Of a stretch of 64,000 bases of DNA, positions 34,896 to 43,236 are shown piece after piece. Where the stretch lies: NCBI GenBank assembly GCA_001548435.1, contig AP017309.1, positions 1 to 64,000 on the forward strand, read 5' to 3'. Both the position numbers and the translations under genes were made by a program. The DNA is from Leptolyngbya sp. NIES-3755 (GTDB lineage Bacteria > Cyanobacteriota > Cyanobacteriia > Leptolyngbyales > Leptolyngbyaceae). The notes below the pieces were generated by a model. The model saw nothing but the letters and a program-made list of their open reading frames with translations. It made no database searches and had not been told where the DNA came from. The stretch's first letter is position 1, and each line of letters begins with the position of its first letter.

Positions 34896-37415
34896 ATGAG
34901 TGACTGCCAGCCGTGTGACCTTGACCCCCACAAACTTTGGTTTTCCCCATCAGAATTAGCAAATCTGCCAGGGATGCCAAATCGTCGTGAGAACGTCACG
35001 AGAAAAGCAAAAACTGAGGGATGGAAATCTAGGAAGCGCCGAGCAAAAGGAGGCGGGCAAGAATATGCGTTCTCAAGCTTGCCAAGCGAAACGCAAACTG
35101 CGCTGATGCCTGAAGGTACAGATCAGCAATCTGTATCATTGCCAGAAATTCAAAGTTTATTCAGCACATCAAAACAAGGTGATTCTGCTCAAGATGCTGC
35201 ACTCAATGGCATCTTGAGCTTTACACGGAATGCAAAGGACTATTTCAGAAGACTTCAACCGAGAGAGGACAATCTAAACCGAGCAACTCAAAAAGAGCAA
35301 CGCATTGATGCTTGGATTCAAATTCTGTATATCCATGAACTTTGGACTGAATTCACTCAATTTAGTAATGCTGTTGCGAGTGAGGTTGAGTTTTGTCGAA
35401 CCTACAACCTACAGCAAATCCCTTTTCCAGATTGGGTCTACACCGTTGTTCCAACCATGAGCCGAGCGACGCTACATCGGAAGCAAAAACTTCGACGGAG
35501 TGCGAAACGGATTGCAGCTCTCGCAGGCAATTATGGCAATCGCAAAGGGACTGGGCGGATTGACCGCGATGCAGAATTGCAAGATGCGATCGAGACTTGT
35601 ATTGCGGCTGGGTCAGGACAATGGAAACCTAGCCATATCTACGAGATTCTGCAAGAAGAATTTGGGTATGAGCCAGAAGATTTCTCGATCGCACAACTCA
35701 GAGCTTGGATGCGTAAGTTTCGGGCTGAGAATCCCCAGAAGTATGCGATGTACAAAGATGCGAATCGAGCGAAAGGGACAGTTTTTCCCGCATTTGGTTC
35801 ACGGAGTCAAGGCATTGTCCGACCGAATCAAATCTGGGAAATCGATAGCTTTCGCACCGATGTTTTACTTCACTGTCAAAACAGATTGGCTGGAACGGTC
35901 ACAGTCAAACGGTACTCCATGATCGGTTGCTTGGATATTTTTACTCGTCGAGCCATCCTTCTGGTTTCTGAGTACAGTAAAGCCGAAGCAGTCTGCCAAC
36001 TTCTGTCAATGGCAATTCTCAAGTGGGGGATACCCGAAGAAGTCAGGAGCGATCGCGGCAAAGAATATCTCAGTCGCCGCGTCAAACGATTTCTCAAAAA
36101 TCTAAACATTAAGCTGAGTCCTTGCAAACCTAGACAGTCACAACAGAAACCCTTTATCGAACGATTTGGTCGCACGTTTCAGCATCGCGATATTCAGAAA
36201 CTGCCGTCATTTGTGGGGCATCAAGTCATTGACCTACAAGCTTTGAGAAGCCATCCAGATTGGAATGAGCGTGCGATTGAGTTAGCGATCGAGGTCGATG
36301 AATTTCAAGCGTGGTGCAATGTCGCGATCGCAGCCTATGAACAGCGCTCACACGGGCGACCGGGAATTGGACTCGAAGGTAAAACGCCACTGGAAGTATT
36401 GCAAAGCGCGATCGATCACGGCTGGAAAAAGCGCGAAATCCGTGATCCACGCGAATTGGACTTTCTCATGCTCGAAGCGCCCGGAAAAGATGGAACTCGA
36501 TTGGTCGGTCGTCAAGGCATTTCGGTGCGAGGGCGATTGTACGTTGCACCAGAACTGGCAACCTGGATCGGTAAGGGAGTTTATGTTTGCATTTCATCAG
36601 ACCGCAACTGGATTCATGTCTATCAAGCTGCTGATTTCGAGCAGTTTATCGGTAAAGCCGTGTGGCGACACGGCGAAAATGTCAATCTGGCTCAGATTGC
36701 TCGACAAGCAAAAGTGGCATTTGAAGCAATTCAGCAGTATGTCAATCGGACTCGACGGAAGGGAACCGCGCTGCTGAGAAAGATTGCCGAAGATCCGATC
36801 GCAGTGCTCGGAGACGTGAAAGAGGTTTTGCCGCAAGTTGAATCTCAGCTTCATACTTACCCAGCTTTACAGTCGATGCTGAACGCGATCAGCGCAGAAT
36901 CACCAAAGCAGATGACACAACCCGCCTTTTCACCCGAAGCGTATGAAGCTGAACTGTTGCGACTCGAAGCTCAAGAAGCTCAGAAAGCGATGCAACAACA
37001 GCAAGCGATCATCACCCACTGCGCGATCGAAGATTTGTTTGAACAATGGCAGCAAGGTGACTCGATTTCTGCGACTGTTGCTGAAGGACGAGAAGCTGCA
37101 ATCCAAGCGCTTGCAACTCCAGCAGGCGCAGCATTTTTGTCTGCGATTACAGCTACTGAAATTGAAGAACGAAAGTTCAGGGCTTGGTTACATGAGCAAT
37201 TGTTACCTGCGATCGTCGTGATCGATCACGACAAATTGCTCGTGCAAGTGTTTGATGCTTGGAAAACCGGAACGATCGCTTCGGTCGAAGACATTGATCA
37301 AGTCGTTCACTATCTATCGCTTGCGGCAGGTGAAGGGGCGTTGCTTGGACTGGCTGATAGTCCAGATGAGCAGCATCAATTCAGCGTCTGGTTAAAGCAT
37401 CAGGGACAGGGTTAG
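34896..37415 (+). CDS. MuA-type DDE transposase
   Basis: The 839-residue protein follows MuA order. Residues 10-70 are the Mu-type winged helix (KLWFSPSELANLPGMPNRREN, GWKSRKRRAKGGGQEYAFSSLP). After helical DNA-binding regions comes the RNase H-like core with Asp near 317 (IWEIDSFRTD), Asp near 386 (EVRSDRGKEYL) and Glu near 422 (KPFIERFGRTF), then the Mu-transpos_C beta barrel near 490-610 and an acidic Gln-rich tail of over 200 residues, longer than in phage Mu. It catalyses strand transfer at the element ends with the MuB-like ATPase encoded 38 bp downstream. All catalytic residues are present. Confidence 0.9.
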   Translation: MSDCQPCDLDPHKLWFSPSELANLPGMPNRRENVTRKAKTEGWKSRKRRAKGGGQEYAFSSLPSETQTALMPEGTDQQSVSLPEIQSLFSTSKQGDSAQDAALNGILSFTRNAKDYFRRLQPREDNLNRATQKEQRIDAWIQILYIHELWTEFTQFSNAVASEVEFCRTYNLQQIPFPDWVYTVVPTMSRATLHRKQKLRRSAKRIAALAGNYGNRKGTGRIDRDAELQDAIETCIAAGSGQWKPSHIYEILQEEFGYEPEDFSIAQLRAWMRKFRAENPQKYAMYKDANRAKGTVFPAFGSRSQGIVRPNQIWEIDSFRTDVLLHCQNRLAGTVTVKRYSMIGCLDIFTRRAILLVSEYSKAEAVCQLLSMAILKWGIPEEVRSDRGKEYLSRRVKRFLKNLNIKLSPCKPRQSQQKPFIERFGRTFQHRDIQKLPSFVGHQVIDLQALRSHPDWNERAIELAIEVDEFQAWCNVAIAAYEQRSHGRPGIGLEGKTPLEVLQSAIDHGWKKREIRDPRELDFLMLEAPGKDGTRLVGRQGISVRGRLYVAPELATWIGKGVYVCISSDRNWIHVYQAADFEQFIGKAVWRHGENVNLAQIARQAKVAFEAIQQYVNRTRRKGTALLRKIAEDPIAVLGDVKEVLPQVESQLHTYPALQSMLNAISAESPKQMTQPAFSPEAYEAELLRLEAQEAQKAMQQQQAIITHCAIEDLFEQWQQGDSISATVAEGREAAIQALATPAGAAFLSAITATEIEERKFRAWLHEQLLPAIVVIDHDKLLVQVFDAWKTGTIASVEDIDQVVHYLSLAAGEGALLGLADSPDEQHQFSVWLKHQGQG

Positions 37416-37453
37416 GGGTTCGATCGTCAACCCATTATGATTTGGAGGAATCG

Positions 37454-38146
37454 ATGAAAAACGAGTTTGTCAAAGTCCAAAATGCCTTGAAGTTTTCAAG
37501 CGCCTACAAAATGACCGAACAGCGCAGCGAAGGCATTCCAGGCATGGGATTGCTCTACGGCGCACCTGGATATGGAAAAACATCAGCCGCGATTTGGCTG
37601 ATCAACTTGGTGGATGGCATTTACGTCCGTGCCAATGCTTTCTGGACACCGACTTCGATGATGACAGCGCTGCTTGAAGAAATGCAAATGACTCCGCTAC
37701 GCAGTTGTGCAAAGATGCTGGAAAAAGTGATCGAACTGGTGGAAACACATCAACGACCCCTGTTTATTGACGAAGCTGACTACTTACTTGCCATGCCACG
37801 AATGCTCGAAGCGTTGCGCGATATTCATGATTGTACTGGAGTTCCAATCTGGCTCATCGGCATGGATGGAATTGAACGGGAACTCTCGCATCTAAAGAAG
37901 ATTACTCGGCGCATTTCGCAATGGGTTGAGTTCAATCCGTGCTGCTTGCAAGATACAGCACTGTTAACGAAGAAGCTGTGCGAAATCACAGTGACTGAGG
38001 AATTACAAGCGAAGTTACACACCCAAGCAAACGGCAGCATTGGATTGATTACGCTTGGCTTGAGCCATATTGAAGCGGAAGCAAAACGGCAGAAATGGAA
38101 GACGATCGATGCCGACCAATGGGGTAATCGCCCGTTCTTTTTGTAA
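37454..38146 (+). CDS. MuB-like AAA+ transposition target ATPase
   Basis: The 230-residue product starts at ATG 37454 with GGAGGAA just upstream. It has Walker A GAPGYGKTSA near residue 36, Walker B PLFIDEADYLL near 100, a sensor-like WLIGMDGIERELS, and a C-terminal helical domain, the MuB/TniB/TnsC layout. Phage MuB is longer because of an N-terminal HTH that is missing here, so this is the short form. It should coat target DNA and activate the MuA-like transposase. The two genes are one operon. Confidence 0.88.
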   Translation: MKNEFVKVQNALKFSSAYKMTEQRSEGIPGMGLLYGAPGYGKTSAAIWLINLVDGIYVRANAFWTPTSMMTALLEEMQMTPLRSCAKMLEKVIELVETHQRPLFIDEADYLLAMPRMLEALRDIHDCTGVPIWLIGMDGIERELSHLKKITRRISQWVEFNPCCLQDTALLTKKLCEITVTEELQAKLHTQANGSIGLITLGLSHIEAEAKRQKWKTIDADQWGNRPFFL

Positions 38147-38205
38147 AGTGCGATCGTCGAACTTCACTTGAGCTTCTCGATTGTTCAATTTGCTCTATTC
38201 AGGCA

Positions 38206-38529
38206 ATGGACGATATCAATCTGCATTCCGAAATCAATTTGAGACGAACACTGGACGCTTCGCGTCACGCTTGTTTACGTGATAATGACGTGATTTGTGA
38301 GTTTGTCTGCGATCGTGTTCCCACAGTGCTACCTGATTGGATTCGGGTTGAGCATCAAGGGATCGAAGATCGCTTTTATTGTTGGATTGATTGGCAGCAT
38401 TCTCAGCTTGAATGTTTATTCGGTCAAGAATTTGATCCAACCGATTTGCTGTTAGCACTGGTACAGTCGCTTGGATTTGTAAATGTCGATTCCATTGAAT
38501 GGAATGCTCGTTTTGAATATGAGTCGTAA
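38206..38529 (+). CDS. small accessory protein of Mu-like module
   Basis: The 107-residue acidic protein begins at ATG 38206, 59 bp after the MuB-like gene. It has no clear domain; the middle (PDWIRVEHQGIEDRFYCWIDWQHSQLECLF) looks beta-rich. It is probably co-transcribed with the transposition genes. I do not recognise it. Confidence 0.6.
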   Translation: MDDINLHSEINLRRTLDASRHACLRDNDVICEFVCDRVPTVLPDWIRVEHQGIEDRFYCWIDWQHSQLECLFGQEFDPTDLLLALVQSLGFVNVDSIEWNARFEYES

Positions 38530-38534
38530 CCGCA

Positions 38535-39185
38535 GTGTTCAGTTCTAATCTCTCACCCAAGAAGAGTCAATCAAAGAAGACTGTAATCATCGAGTCTCCA
38601 AAGATTACCGCTGAGGAGTTTTATCACACCTGGAGCGAGGTTTGGGACTCAGAAACCTTCGACCTCGATCAATTTGCGCTCTACACCAACGAATTTCAAG
38701 CGGATGCTCTACGATTGCTTCAGCAGATGGAATACGCAGGCTATCTCATCTTAGGATACTCGCAACCCGATCAAGTTCAGGTGATGCAGCATCTTTTCAA
38801 GCGCGATGGTAGCGGCTTTGTTTTGACGAGGTTCAACAGCTTAACCGATTTGGATCAACAGCTAGACTCCGAGAATGCGGAGACGCTCGATCAGATTGCG
38901 GCTTGTAAGCGGTTATGGACAAGTATGAGAATTTGGTCGAGCTTCAGCGCCAACAAGCTGCAACTGTGTTCACATACGAGCGATGCAATGACTCGTGAAT
39001 ATGTAGATTGGTTATATCGACTCGGCTACCTACGACTGACGCAAACGCAAACGATCGACTGTCCGAATCGCGAGAATGTTTACCAACTAATCAATCGCAA
39101 TCCGAAATGGATTCCACCGCTGCTGAGTGACACCGGGCGCATTTATGATTTCAATCGCGACGAAATTTACATTCACATCCGGTGA
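38535..39185 (+). CDS. accessory protein of Mu-like module, possible winged helix
   Basis: The product of up to 216 residues starts at GTG 38535, five bp after the previous stop. The C-terminal half (DAMTREYVDWLYRLGYLRLTQTQ ... ENVYQLINRNP) has the spacing of a winged helix, so DNA binding is possible. It is the last gene of the transposition operon, followed by 600 bp of repeats that may contain the element end. The family is not recognised. Confidence 0.6.
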   Translation: MFSSNLSPKKSQSKKTVIIESPKITAEEFYHTWSEVWDSETFDLDQFALYTNEFQADALRLLQQMEYAGYLILGYSQPDQVQVMQHLFKRDGSGFVLTRFNSLTDLDQQLDSENAETLDQIAACKRLWTSMRIWSSFSANKLQLCSHTSDAMTREYVDWLYRLGYLRLTQTQTIDCPNRENVYQLINRNPKWIPPLLSDTGRIYDFNRDEIYIHIR

Positions 39186-39297
39186 TGCAATTGCGCCTGT
39201 CAGATTGGACTTTATCAGCAGGTTGATGTCACTTACTAAAGGTAATTCTAAAGAGTGATACGGAACGGGATATCAGCATCATGCTGGGAACCCACAT

Positions 39298-39377
39298 GAC
39301 ACACTTGGACACACTTACAATCGAACTCGTGATACACAAAGATACAGTTAAAGACGCAGTTAGAGACACACTTGGGT
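39298..39377. repeat. tandem GACACACTT-type repeats
   Basis: GACACACTTG and GACACACTTA at 39298-39317 are followed by four 10-12 bp units at 39332-39377 (GATACACAAA, GATACAGTTAAA, GACGCAGTTAGA, GACACACTTGGG). They lie 110 bp past the last gene of the Mu-like module, where transposase-binding end sites would be expected. No matching set was found left of the transposase gene. Confidence 0.55.
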
Positions 39378-39444
39378 TAAACGAGTGAACTTAGATTGAC
39401 TTTAAACTTTTGCACCATCTAAGTTTGAGGCTGATACTGCCTGT

Positions 39445-39698
39445 GATCTCAAACCATTTACACATTGCCGAAAGGCGCTGCTGCTTGATGAGGATGAGCA
39501 GGATTGTTAATGATTAGAATTAAGCTGTGCTCGACGTTTTGGCGCTCTTGCAATGGCAGGAGCAATTGAGAACTGAGTCAACCTCACTGTGCCTGGAGAC
39601 AAAGCAGGAAATCTGACTAAAATGAGTAAGTCCTGTCTCAGCAGAGGTTTTACGGATTTATGCTAGAAATCGATCAAAATGGTCTGAGATCTCAAATC
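39445..39698. repeat. second pair of TTGAGATCTCAA-type palindromes
   Basis: GATCTCAAACCATTTACACA (39445-39464, continuing TTG) repeats 26689-26711 with two mismatches. GATCAAAATGG followed by TCTGAGATCTCAAATC at 39672-39698 matches the mirror half. The pair faces inward as at 26.5-26.7 kb. No gene is supported from 39186 to 39784. Confidence 0.6.
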
Positions 39699-39784
39699 AA
39701 GGCGATTTCTACATACGACATAAAATTTAGCCAAAACGAAAATAAGGTAAAATTTAGGCAGCCATCAGCGTTTGAGGAAGATTC

Positions 39785-40576
39785 ATGCCGTCGCCTTTCC
39801 CCGGAATGAACCCTTATTTGGAACACCTTACGTTTTGGTCGGAATTTCACAGCCGTCTGATTGTCGAAGTGTCTAATGCACTGGTTCCAAGTTTGCGCCC
39901 GAAGTACTATGTCGGAGTGGAAACGCGCACCTATACCGATGAGGGTGAAGAAGAATTGCTGGTCGGCATTCCTGATGCTTTGATATTACCATCGGTAGAA
40001 CAGCAAGAAAATTTGCGATCATCAGAAGTATCAGACGTTGCCGTGCAAACACGCCCAACCCAGATTCGCCTCCCTGTGCCTGTTGAAGTCCGAGAACGGT
40101 ATCTGGAAGTCCGAGAGGTGGGAACGAACACGGTTATCACGGCAGTCGAAATTCTGTCCCCTAAAAATAAGCGCAAAGGCAAGGGACGGACCGCATACGA
40201 GAAAAAGCGTCAGCGCGTGTTGGGAAGCTTGTCGCATTTGGTTGAAATTGACTTACTTCGCGGAAATTTGCCGATGCCGATGGTGGGGACGACTGAAAAG
40301 ATTGATTATCGGATTGTGGTGAGTCGAGAAGCCAGTCGCCCCACCGCAGACTTGTACGGCTTTAGCTTGCGAGAAGCAATTCCTCCGTTTCCACTTCCCC
40401 TAAAGCCGGAGGACGTTGAATTAACTGTGAACCTGCAAGAAGTCTTTGATCGCGTTTACGACTTGGGCAGTTACGACGTGCGGATCGATTATCGCCAGCC
40501 TATTCCCCCACCTGCCTTGTCGAAACTAGATCAGCAGTGGGTGAATGAGTTACTTGCACCACTGCGGGAGACGTGA
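39785..40576 (+). CDS. DUF4058 family protein, nuclease-like
   Basis: The 263-residue product begins with the DUF4058 hallmark MPSPFPGMNPYLEH, then FWSEFHSRLIVEVSNAL. The core GIPDALILPS and TAVEILSPKNKRKGKGR give an Asp, then E-x-(L-S-P)-K, a PD-(D/E)XK-like arrangement. A C-terminal Pro-rich tail ends the protein. Its stop overlaps the next start (TGATG), so translation is coupled. DUF4058 has no proven reaction; a restriction-endonuclease-like fold is suggested by the motif and by the family resemblance to the Uma2/DUF820 type. It takes the place of the Rpn-type gene in the second copy of the three-gene cassette. Confidence 0.85.
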   Translation: MPSPFPGMNPYLEHLTFWSEFHSRLIVEVSNALVPSLRPKYYVGVETRTYTDEGEEELLVGIPDALILPSVEQQENLRSSEVSDVAVQTRPTQIRLPVPVEVRERYLEVREVGTNTVITAVEILSPKNKRKGKGRTAYEKKRQRVLGSLSHLVEIDLLRGNLPMPMVGTTEKIDYRIVVSREASRPTADLYGFSLREAIPPFPLPLKPEDVELTVNLQEVFDRVYDLGSYDVRIDYRQPIPPPALSKLDQQWVNELLAPLRET

Positions 40577-41061
40577 TGCCGAAATCATTGCCCGAAAAGT
40601 GTCGCTTGTGTGCCAAGCTGTCTGCAATCGAAGCGAAGCAGTTACATGGCGTTGAGGGCGACGATTGCTGGGATTCGCATCGCTGCCCGAATCGTCGATC
40701 GTATGCTCGTCACCGCGATCGACGCAATCAACAGCGCAATCAACAACGCTGGGCGCAGCAAGGACGAATCTCGATTCAGCTCAATGATCAGCCGCTCACG
40801 GCAGACGCGATCGCCCAGGTGCGTGAGCATTCAGGTATGAAGCAGATTCAGTTTGAAACTGAGTTACCGGATGCGGGGTACTCAGCGGTTTTGCAAGTCT
40901 ACCGTCGAGCTGTGGATGCGCCATTAGTGGCGATCGCGGGTGAAGTGTGGCGCGGACGAACCAAAGAAGCTGAAATTGCTCCGATTTCTTGTGCCACGTT
41001 AACGCCTCGCCAGGTCGAAATTTACGTTGAGCGATTGCTAAAGAGTCTGAATGAACTTTAG
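40576..41061 (+). CDS. C4 zinc-finger protein of duplicated cassette, copy B
   Basis: The 161-residue product starts at ATG 40576, overlapping the DUF4058 stop; GTG 40573 is an alternative. It has the same C-x2-C-x18-C-x5-C head as copy A (KCRLCAKLSAIEAKQLHG ... CWDSHRC) followed by the basic stretch NRRSYARHRDRRNQQR. The C-terminal half carries GEVWRGRTKEAEIAPISCATLT and a final helix EIYVERLLKSLNEL. It matches copy A in head and core, but its middle has a longer segment (LTADAIAQVREHSGMKQIQF). The function is unknown. Confidence 0.75.
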   Translation: MPKSLPEKCRLCAKLSAIEAKQLHGVEGDDCWDSHRCPNRRSYARHRDRRNQQRNQQRWAQQGRISIQLNDQPLTADAIAQVREHSGMKQIQFETELPDAGYSAVLQVYRRAVDAPLVAIAGEVWRGRTKEAEIAPISCATLTPRQVEIYVERLLKSLNEL

Positions 41062-41137
41062 GATTCGTAAGTTTGCAGCACTTGAAGAACTTGCGCCGGA
41101 GTTGTATTCGTTGCAGACCGATCACAGAGGATGAATC

Positions 41138-41881
41138 ATGGTTCAAAAGCGGCAATTTCAGCACTCAAGCCAAGTCGTGCAACTCGAACTTTGGACTGTG
41201 ATAGAAAGTGCAGAAGAGGTTCCAGAACAAGCAGATCTGGAACAAATCTGGTCAATTCTGGACGTTGCGCCCGATTGCTTGAGTGTGAGATCGCAGTTGA
41301 AATTAGCAGGCGATGTGATTGATCGCATGGCGCAAATTATTCACGATCGCGCACTTCTGACGATTGAAGAAATTCACCACATCGGCAATGCAGAAGGACC
41401 GATCATGCCACCCGGAGCGTTTGATCGCTTTGTTCGACAATCGATGCAAGTCAACTTGATGCAATTTGTTGAAGCGCCATCGGTTCCACCCAGAGCGATG
41501 CCGGTGGGCAGCAGATTCGACTATCCCAACGATGGGCGATCCGTTGTTGCAGAGATTGATCAAGCGGCACTGCTAGAGGCACTGGATGAAGAACTACAGT
41601 TTTTTGAGGAGCCAGAAACCTATGAGCAAGCGCTTGCACTTGCCCATAGTGAAAATGTTCAGGACTGGGTGAATGCGATCGAGCAGTGTTTTGCAGTTCA
41701 GCCTAGCAACTGTATTCCGCTGACTGAACTGGTAACACTAATGGGTGAAGTGAGCCAAGAGGAAGTTAGTGAGCCACAAAGATTATGGGTGAAGACTTGG
41801 CTGGCACTATTGCTCGGCGAGTATCGGCTGGAGCAGCGTGGAGAGTTTTATCAAATAGAAACTGTTTGGGTCGCAGCTTGA
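41138..41881 (+). CDS. third protein of duplicated cassette, copy B
   Basis: The 247-residue acidic helical protein is paralogous to the 29614-30315 product, with the blocks LKLAGDVIDRMAQII, FDRFVRQSMQVNLMQFVE, VQDWVNAIEQCF and the C-terminal WVKTWLALLLGEYRLEQRGEFYQIE. It starts 76 bp behind the C4 gene. AGAGGATGAATC precedes the ATG as a ribosome site. It has no enzyme motif or membrane segment. It probably works with the C4 protein, since the two stay together in both cassettes. Confidence 0.75.
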   Translation: MVQKRQFQHSSQVVQLELWTVIESAEEVPEQADLEQIWSILDVAPDCLSVRSQLKLAGDVIDRMAQIIHDRALLTIEEIHHIGNAEGPIMPPGAFDRFVRQSMQVNLMQFVEAPSVPPRAMPVGSRFDYPNDGRSVVAEIDQAALLEALDEELQFFEEPETYEQALALAHSENVQDWVNAIEQCFAVQPSNCIPLTELVTLMGEVSQEEVSEPQRLWVKTWLALLLGEYRLEQRGEFYQIETVWVAA

Positions 41882-42007
41882 ATCTAGTCTCGTCCTTTGT
41901 GTTGGATGCACCAGCACAACCAACTGAAGTAGGGCATTCAGTGCAGATACAACAGCTTTCCCATGACGAAGATATGTCCCAATAGTCTTATGATCAGAAT
42001 ACCAATT

Positions 42008-42241
42008 TTATTCCACCCAATAAAAGCCTTTTCGAGGTTTTTTGCTACCTGGGGTTAGCACTTTGAAATCCCATGCTCCTGTTTCTGAGCGCGACCAGGC
42101 TCGAAAATAGTCCCTTCCCCTAGTGGAAGCATTGATGATTGCTCGTCTGCTAATCCCGGTAACAACAGAGAGTTCTGTGGCGTTGAGTAAAACAACAGGC
42201 TTACTGTCATATATAGTCGAAACGCTTTCAAGCTGATTCAT
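42008..42241 (-). CDS. small hypothetical protein
   Basis: About 77 residues run from ATG 42241; the frame is open to 42262. A segment NATELSVVTGISRRAIINASTRG could be a small helix-turn-helix. The rest is basic (SKKPRKGFYWVE). No family is recognised and no neighbour is co-transcribed, so the gene call itself is uncertain. Confidence 0.4.
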   Translation of the reverse strand: MNQLESVSTIYDSKPVVLLNATELSVVTGISRRAIINASTRGRDYFRAWSRSETGAWDFKVLTPGSKKPRKGFYWVE

Positions 42242-42373
42242 ACATTGCTCTCGACTGCTCATTTAGCTCCAGGAAGCTTATAAGTCTGGAATCCTAGCAT
42301 AATCTCTTGAAAGATGAAATGGGATTGAATCCATCTAATCAACGCGATCGAAATCAATTATTAAAGGTTTTGC

Positions 42374-43228
42374 CTATGCGAGATGGTCTGGATTCAGAGA
42401 GGGAGTATGACGCTTACGACGACGCTGAAAGCGGGTTGAGACCAGCACAATACCAAACACCAGCGTTGAAAGTAAAACAACACTCGCGCCGGATGCAATA
42501 TCAAAGTAATAGCTCAGGTAGATTCCCGCAAAGGATATGACGGCACCGAGTACACCGGAGATAACCATCATGTAGCCAAAGCGATCGCTGATCAGACGAG
42601 CGATCGAAGCCGGAATCACTACGGCTGAAATGATTAGTGTTACGCCTAACACTTGCAATGTCGAAACCAATAGCGTTGCTAACATCAGCGCAAATAAGGT
42701 GTCCATTGCAAAAACAGGAACGCCTTGAACTTGAGCAACTTCTCGATCGAAACACCAAAACAACAAGGGACGGTAAAACACAAAGACCAGCCCTAGTAGC
42801 ACAACGGTCACGACTGTTACGACCCAAAGATCAGTCGGAGAAACGCCTAATACATTGCCAAATAATGCTGCCTCGAAGTTCTGACTAAATTTACGATAGC
42901 TACTAATGATTGCAACCCCTAACGCAAAACTAGCCGTCGTGACAATACCGATCGCAGCATCAGAATAAACTTTTCGCCCAGTCAAATACTGAATTAGCAG
43001 GGCTGCACCAAATCCCCAGATCCCAGAGCCAATATAGAAATTTAGCCCTAGAACATAAGTCATCACTGCACCCCCTAGAATTGCATGGGAGAGACCGTGA
43101 GCAATGTAGCTCATGCGTCGAGTCGTAATGTAAACACCCATCACGCCGCAAAGCAGCCCGACCATTACTCCAACCATCATGGCACGGCTGAAAAACTCGT
43201 ATTGAAACGGTTTGAGTAAGAAGTCCAT
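42374..43228 (-). CDS. metal ABC transporter permease (Mn/Zn/Fe type)
   Basis: The 284-residue protein of the ABC-3/ZnuB-MntB family has about eight membrane helices. Hallmarks are RRMSYIAHGLSHAILGGAV near residue 40 (coupling region) and FDREVAQVQGVP near residue 160, then LLVSTLQVLGVTLIISAVVIPASIARL. It forms the channel for the metal delivered by the binding lipoprotein. It is the last gene of a tight three-gene operon (gap of 8 bp to the ATPase gene). Specificity cannot be read from the permease; manganese is suggested by the binding protein. Confidence 0.92.
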   Translation of the reverse strand: MDFLLKPFQYEFFSRAMMVGVMVGLLCGVMGVYITTRRMSYIAHGLSHAILGGAVMTYVLGLNFYIGSGIWGFGAALLIQYLTGRKVYSDAAIGIVTTASFALGVAIISSYRKFSQNFEAALFGNVLGVSPTDLWVVTVVTVVLLGLVFVFYRPLLFWCFDREVAQVQGVPVFAMDTLFALMLATLLVSTLQVLGVTLIISAVVIPASIARLISDRFGYMMVISGVLGAVISFAGIYLSYYFDIASGASVVLLSTLVFGIVLVSTRFQRRRKRHTPSLNPDHLA

Positions 43229-43236
43229 AAAACAAA

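Noticed and set aside
34896-38146. CRISPR-associated (Tn7-like) transposon
   Set aside because: The transposase has a Mu-type N-terminal domain, and no tniQ, Cas12k, Cascade genes or CRISPR array are present in the window.
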